This document shows, in pieces, positions 62,164 to 64,000 of a stretch of 64,000 nt of DNA. The DNA comes from JAJFHI01 sp050633705 (GTDB lineage Bacteria; Pseudomonadota; Alphaproteobacteria; Rhizobiales; Hyphomicrobiaceae), in assembly GCA_050633705.1 (NCBI GenBank), contig JBOEGZ010000001.1:186001-250000 (forward strand). The letters run 5' to 3'. The notes beneath the pieces were generated by a model. The model saw only the letters and a program-made list of their open reading frames with translations, was not told the DNA's origin and ran no database searches. Made by a program: the position numbers and the translations under genes. The first letter of the stretch is position 1. Each line of letters begins with the position of its first letter.

Positions 62164-62219
62164 CGTCGAGCAGGCGCATGAAATCGCCAGGGCGAGGTGT
62201 GTGGTCGATTTTTTTTGAT

Positions 62220-63038
62220 TTAGTCATGCTTTTTCACCTCTCGACACCGATCAGAGATAGCACTTAATTCGCTCTTGTCTCCAATGAACGTTGATCTTGT
62301 TTCGCGAACTAGGTCGTCCAGCGCAGAAATTCGGTTGGCATATTTGCCTTTCAAATTTATATTCTGTCCAGAGTCGTATGGCTCCCATTCCCAATCAGTG
62401 GTGTAGCTAAAATTGCTTCCTGGTTTGCGAAATTCGTGCAAAGCAATTGCTGAAAACTCCGCCTTCAGTATTTTCTCAACTCGCTCGCTCCACGCTTTCA
62501 TTTTTGATTCCCATGCTGGCGGATCGTCATAAACGCCGTACATCAATCGTCCTTCCCTGTGTAATTCGGACAGAATTTGTATGACTCTCTCAGCATCCAC
62601 TGTAGCTTCGATGGCATCTTGAACTTCCCGAACAATCTTTCTGTTTTCGGCGTCCAGTTCCACCGGCGCATAGATCAGGTTAAAAATAAATACGACGCCA
62701 AACAGAATCAGAATGGCGAGTACTGCGGCGACACCGATGGGTATTTCATCTTGGTAGTTCGGAGCCACACCCTGAAATATATCATATTGTTGCCACGGCA
62801 CGCGCCAGAGGATGTACGTCGCAAGGGCCCAAATCAAAATTGACTGCATGGCCCGCGTCATGCTGATACCAAGCGCTTGAAATGCGTTCGACCATGCTCT
62901 GGCAACAACCCTTCCGTAATAGGCAAGGATTCTCCATAAACCTGGAAAAAAGTTGATAATAGTAATCCGAAATGCTCGACGGATTCTTCGAAAATATCGC
63001 AGAAACCCCCGCCACAGCGATTGCAAAAAGAGCGACAT
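62220..63038 (-). CDS. IS passenger: two-pass membrane protein of unknown function
   Basis: 272 residues from ATG 63038 (ATG 63074 would add 12 residues). The N-terminus is basic and aromatic (SLWRGFLRYFRRIRRAF). Two membrane helices follow: MQSILIWALATYILW and IPIGVAAVLAILILFGVVF. The C-terminal ~150 residues are soluble and charged, with a likely coiled-coil stretch (VREVQDAIEATVDAERVIQI) and a WESKMKAWSERVEKILK helix. No family recognised. It is entirely inside the terminal repeats, tail-to-tail with the transposase, so it travels with the element. Confidence 0.8.
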   Translation of the reverse strand: MSLFLQSLWRGFLRYFRRIRRAFRITIINFFPGLWRILAYYGRVVARAWSNAFQALGISMTRAMQSILIWALATYILWRVPWQQYDIFQGVAPNYQDEIPIGVAAVLAILILFGVVFIFNLIYAPVELDAENRKIVREVQDAIEATVDAERVIQILSELHREGRLMYGVYDDPPAWESKMKAWSERVEKILKAEFSAIALHEFRKPGSNFSYTTDWEWEPYDSGQNINLKGKYANRISALDDLVRETRSTFIGDKSELSAISDRCREVKKHD

Positions 63039-63089
63039 TTCCAACCCCGCCGACGACTCAGACCCTCGCAGCATATAGCATGGGAGGGT

Positions 63090-63115
63090 CTACTTGTCTC
63101 TGGGGGATATATGCG
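63090..63115 (-). repeat. Right terminal inverted repeat
   Basis: CTACTTGTC through GGGGATATATGCG; reverse complement of the left repeat with four mismatches over 26 bases. Confidence 0.88.
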
Positions 63116-63123
63116 CCGCTGAG
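63116..63123. repeat. Right target-site duplication of the IS
   Basis: CCGCTGAG directly after the right inverted repeat, identical to 61226-61233. Confidence 0.9.
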
Positions 63124-63131
63124 CTTTTTGG

Positions 63132-64000
63132 CTAGAAATCTAGGGGCAAAACGGCAACATCGGCGCCTGGAGCCAGGGCCGTGGCATGCGGTGGTCGCAC
63201 AATTAAGGCGTTGGCATCGGCCAGTATCGAGAGCAGGGAGCTGTCTTGTGAGCCAGCCGGTGTCACCTCACGCGTCCCATTCTCGCCTCTGGCCACGGTG
63301 GCACGCATGTAATGTTGGCGTGGGCCGTTGGCTGGCAGCTTGGTGGTCAGTTGGGCCATGGTTTCGGTCAGACCGATGTTTGCTTCCAAGCCGAGCAAAG
63401 CGTGAATGAGTGGTACGAGAAAAATGCGACCACAAATCAATGAGGAAACCGGGTTGCCGGGCAAACCTAACACCGCCATGGAATCGAACCGGCCAAACAG
63501 CAAGGGTTTGCCAGGCCGCATCGCAATTTTCCAGAAATCCAATGACATGCCCTGGGCCTTCAGGCGGGGTGCGACGAGGTCGTGATCGCCAACTGATGCG
63601 CCACCAATGGTAACGAGAATGTCGGCCGAGTGTTTTGCAAGCGCAATTTTTTCGTCCAGGCTTTCCGCTGTATCACGCGCGATGTCGAGAACGTCAGCCG
63701 TGGCCCCGGCGCGTCTCACCATTGCCGCCAGGCCAACAGGATTGGACGAAATAATTTGCCCAGGTCCAGGTGTTTCACCTGGCGCGACGAGTTCATCGCC
63801 CGTTGCAAGGATAGCGACGCGAGGGCGGCGTCTTACCTGAATGTCGCGATGGCCCATCGCGGCGATAAGCGAGATGTTGCGCGGTGTTAAAAGGTGGTTT
63901 GCATTTATTTTGGTTTCGCCGGTTTTGAAATCGCCACCCGCGGGGCGAATGTGGCTTGGGTCTGGGGTGCCGTCGACGACCGTCAGTCGGTCGCCATCAC
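63132..64000 (-). CDS. moeA: Molybdopterin molybdenumtransferase, C-terminal part (truncated by window edge)
   Basis: Inserts molybdate into adenylated molybdopterin. About 289 residues are visible and the frame remains open at 64000 (DGDRLTVVDGTPDPSHIRPA), so the N-terminus is outside. The central MoCF-binding domain shows RPRVAILATGDELV, VTIGGASVGDHDLV, KIAMRPGKPLLFG and GLPGNPVSSLI; the C-terminal beta-barrel domain is complete. Its stop is 8 bp from the IS target duplication, and lexA lies on the other side of the IS, keeping the common moeA-lexA order. Confidence 0.95.
   Translation of the reverse strand, partial: DGDRLTVVDGTPDPSHIRPAGGDFKTGETKINANHLLTPRNISLIAAMGHRDIQVRRRPRVAILATGDELVAPGETPGPGQIISSNPVGLAAMVRRAGATADVLDIARDTAESLDEKIALAKHSADILVTIGGASVGDHDLVAPRLKAQGMSLDFWKIAMRPGKPLLFGRFDSMAVLGLPGNPVSSLICGRIFLVPLIHALLGLEANIGLTETMAQLTTKLPANGPRQHYMRATVARGENGTREVTPAGSQDSSLLSILADANALIVRPPHATALAPGADVAVLPLDF

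Larger units (their letters stand above)
61234..63115 (+). mobile_element. IS1595-family insertion sequence with passenger gene
   Basis: 1882-bp element bounded by imperfect inverted repeats and perfect 8-bp target duplications (CCGCTGAG). It carries an ISXO2-like DDE transposase (61282-62163) and a minus-strand membrane-protein gene (62220-63038). Intact ends, intact transposase and perfect duplication suggest a fairly recent insertion. It sits in the moeA-lexA spacer, 8 bp after the moeA stop. Passenger genes are known in parts of the IS1595 family. Confidence 0.92.

Noticed and set aside
1..64000. CRISPR arrays, prophage genes, rRNA operon, replication origin
   Set aside because: No regularly spaced repeats, phage structural or integrase genes, rRNA sequences or DnaA-box clusters were seen.

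Overview
The window is a contiguous stretch of chromosome from an alphaproteobacterium, most probably of the Hyphomicrobiales (Rhizobiales-like) lineage, with moderate GC content. The evidence is gene order and family type: tig-clpP-clpX-lon-hup, a 14-subunit nuo operon followed by birA and an RNase J, mce-DUF1467-proS-lolC-lolD-dnaE, rpsB-tsf-pyrH-frr-uppS-cdsA-dxr-rseP-bamA-lpxD-fabZ-lpxA-lpxI-lpxB, and moeA-lexA-comEC. Lineage markers are LpxI instead of LpxH, a short ProRS without the editing insertion, a NuoE with a C-terminal extension, and a direct-repeat SOS box of the GTTC-N7-GTTC type.

Layout. (1) 1-6.9 kb: protein quality control (end of trigger factor, ClpP, ClpX, Lon) and the nucleoid protein HU, with long gene-free gaps and a good heat-shock (sigma-32) promoter candidate ahead of lon. 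(2) 7.0-7.5 kb: tRNA-Val(TAC) and tRNA-Asp(GTC). (3) 7.6-25.0 kb: complete nuoA-N for respiratory complex I, with five extra small genes inside it: a FlK-like hotdog thioesterase and four small membrane proteins. (4) 25-28.7 kb: birA, RNase J, methylmalonyl-CoA epimerase and a DUF1467 membrane protein. (5) 28.7-30.7 kb: an accessory minus-strand lipoprotein gene and a 788-bp gene-free stretch holding an orphan intrinsic terminator. (6) 30.7-41.9 kb: proS, lolC, lolD, dnaE, rpsB, tsf, pyrH and frr. (7) 42-54.1 kb: isoprenoid, phospholipid, outer-membrane assembly and lipid A genes. (8) 54.2-57.3 kb, minus strand: citrate synthase and glutamyl-tRNA synthetase. (9) 57.6-64 kb: comEC, lexA, a complete IS1595-type insertion sequence with terminal inverted repeats, 8-bp target duplication and a membrane-protein passenger gene, then the end of moeA.

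Most of the window is conserved housekeeping sequence. The unusual items are: an LpxI with a second, decayed copy of its C-terminal domain; a helix-hairpin-helix-like module shared by the tails of NuoE and ribosomal protein S2; the FlK-like thioesterase between nuoC and nuoD that keeps the FlK active-site triad; the IS with a passenger gene that landed 6 bp beyond the lexA SOS box; and the orphan terminator upstream of proS that suggests an unannotated minus-strand RNA. No CRISPR array, prophage, rRNA or replication origin was seen.
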